From: Thiohalocapsa sp. ML1
Lineage (GTDB): Bacteria; Pseudomonadota; Gammaproteobacteria; Chromatiales; Chromatiaceae
NCBI RefSeq assembly: GCF_001469165.1
Contig: NZ_JABX01000030.1
Coordinates: 1-64,000 of the forward strand
Direction: 5' to 3'
DNA length: 64,000 bases
Positions 63,278 through 64,000 of this stretch are shown here, piece by piece (positions within the stretch are counted from its first letter, which is position 1; each line of letters opens with the position of its first letter). A program made the position numbers and the translations under genes. The notes beneath the pieces were generated by a model. That model worked only from the letters and a program-made list of their open reading frames with translations. It made no database searches and was not told the origin of the DNA.

Positions 63278-63364
63278 GTGGCAGACTACGTCGCAGCAAC
63301 GCCGGAGGCCGCGGCCTTCTTCGACGACTGGGGCACGCCGGGCGGCGACACCGAGCGGCAATGA
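63278..63364 (+). pseudogene. C-terminal remnant of an antitoxin before mazF
   Basis: The frame VADYVAATPEAAAFFDDWGT ends at a TGA that overlaps the ATG of the MazF-like gene, the typical antitoxin-toxin junction. Only about 28 residues remain and no DNA-binding part is found upstream. The family assignment rests mainly on position. Confidence 0.45.
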
Positions 63365-63723
63365 GCTTCAGCGCCGGACAGATCGTGTTGGCGGACTGGC
63401 GCGACGCCTTGCCGAAGGAGCCCAACACGCGCCGCCCCGCCGTCGTCGTCGAGGACAAACAACTGTTCGACGACGCCTACCCGAACCTGATTCTCGTGCC
63501 CTTGGCAGACGACCCCGGACGCGCCATTGGCGAGTTGGCCGTCCGCATCGAGCCCACGCCCGAGAACGGCTGTGCCTAGCCCGGCCACGCGCTGGCCCAC
63601 CATGTCACCACCGCGTCCAAGCGGCGCATCACCGCGACGCCTTCGCATGTCACCGACGCCCAGCTCGCCCACATCCGTCGCTTGATCGCATTGGCGATTG
63701 GCGTCGAGACGGCGGCGACTTGA
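63361..63723 (+). pseudogene. MazF/PemK-type endoribonuclease toxin with an internal stop
   Basis: The gene starts at 63361 (MSFSAGQIVLADWRDALPKE). It carries MazF features RRPAVVVEDKQLFDDAYPNL and ILVPLADDPG, and reaches ENGCA before a TAG at 63577. The same frame continues after that codon with PGHALAHHVTTASKRRITAT and AQLAHIRRLIALAIGVE to a TGA at 63721, as expected for the rest of the toxin. One nonsense codon therefore interrupts a 120-codon gene. The partner antitoxin is also truncated. Confidence 0.78.
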
Positions 63724-64000
63724 TCATTCGGGTTGGCTGGCGGGACCGCCCCGTTGGCCCGTGCATCTTGAGGCGCTGCGGGCTGTTCTCCGATGGGTGG
63801 CGACGGCTTGCGCGGCGCAGCCGGGACCAATGCCGCCCACCCGTTGGCCGCAGCGCAGGGAGTTGCGGGATGGCTGACACCGCGAAGCGGTGCCAGCAGT
63901 CAAGGCTCGACCGGCGAGTGGGGCTTGGTCGCGGAAAACCAGCTTGCGCTAGACTGCCAGCTCCGCATCCGCCGGATTTTTCGTTCGGTGGCGTCGACCG
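63724..64000. other. Right-edge sequence without a gene
   Basis: Only the degenerate GACACCGC hairpin at 63880-63902 is recognised. The last 100 bp may be the leader of a gene beyond the window. Confidence 0.5.

Overview
The window is about 64 kb of high-GC DNA that reads like the chromosome of a purple sulfur gammaproteobacterium (Chromatiaceae type). This is inferred from gene content: a menaquinone gene block, DsrE- and DsrC-like sulfur-relay proteins, several rhodaneses, a 3-hydroxybutyrate dehydrogenase next to a CoA-transferase, Rpn-type nucleases, and gene gaps filled with GC-rich hairpin repeats. No rRNA, tRNA, CRISPR array or complete insertion sequence was recognised.

Layout. 1-2.6 kb: a STAND-like ATPase with near-identical TPR repeats, running off the left edge. 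3.2-7.1 kb: menB-menA-menC-menH on the minus strand. 7.3-9.8 kb: ruvA behind a serine beta-lactamase-like protein. 10-15 kb: an L,D-transpeptidase, a DUF305 protein and a copper-type P-ATPase. 15-18.5 kb: a PAS protein/response regulator pair, then fused gene remnants (CheB/CheR, ParD) and a frameshifted Rpn nuclease. 19-26.9 kb: a hybrid histidine kinase, a CoA-transferase with 3-hydroxybutyrate dehydrogenase, fabI, dsbA and dsbB. 27.7-36.2 kb: a periplasmic rhodanese, pstS-pstC-pstA-pstB behind a Pho box, convergent phoU, and a small rhodanese. 36.5 kb: a truncated BrxA (BREX) gene. 37.5-48 kb: a co-directional arsenic island. 48-51.3 kb: an ArsR-rhodanese regulator, ChrA and a metallo-beta-lactamase-fold protein. 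51.4-58.2 kb: DsrE proteins, uncharacterised conserved genes, a trans-sulfuration enzyme and an M35-like metallopeptidase with a partner gene. 58.4-63.7 kb: decayed toxin-antitoxin genes, a cysteine-less DsrC-like fusion, a CBS/HPP pair and Rpn paralogues.

The arsenic island (minus strand, read right to left) holds arsR, a PstS-like lipoprotein, a CoA-disulfide-reductase-like flavoprotein, a tyrosine-phosphatase-like protein, GAPDH, ArsJ, a permease, two thioredoxin-like proteins and ACR3. It therefore encodes two export routes: arsenite through ACR3, and 1-arseno-3-phosphoglycerate through GAPDH plus ArsJ. ArsJ here carries an extra C-terminal HlyD-like domain of nearly 200 residues.

The most striking structure is a set of heptanucleotide arrays inside this island. 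Two inverted arrays of TTTGAAG-type heptamers flank a four-helix-bundle gene inserted between GAPDH and ArsJ. The arrays supply the only in-frame start codon and first codons of ArsJ and the last codons of GAPDH. A third array lies between the permease and a thioredoxin gene. Elsewhere the gene gaps carry at least five other dispersed repeat families, one of which appears to have inserted in frame into menC.
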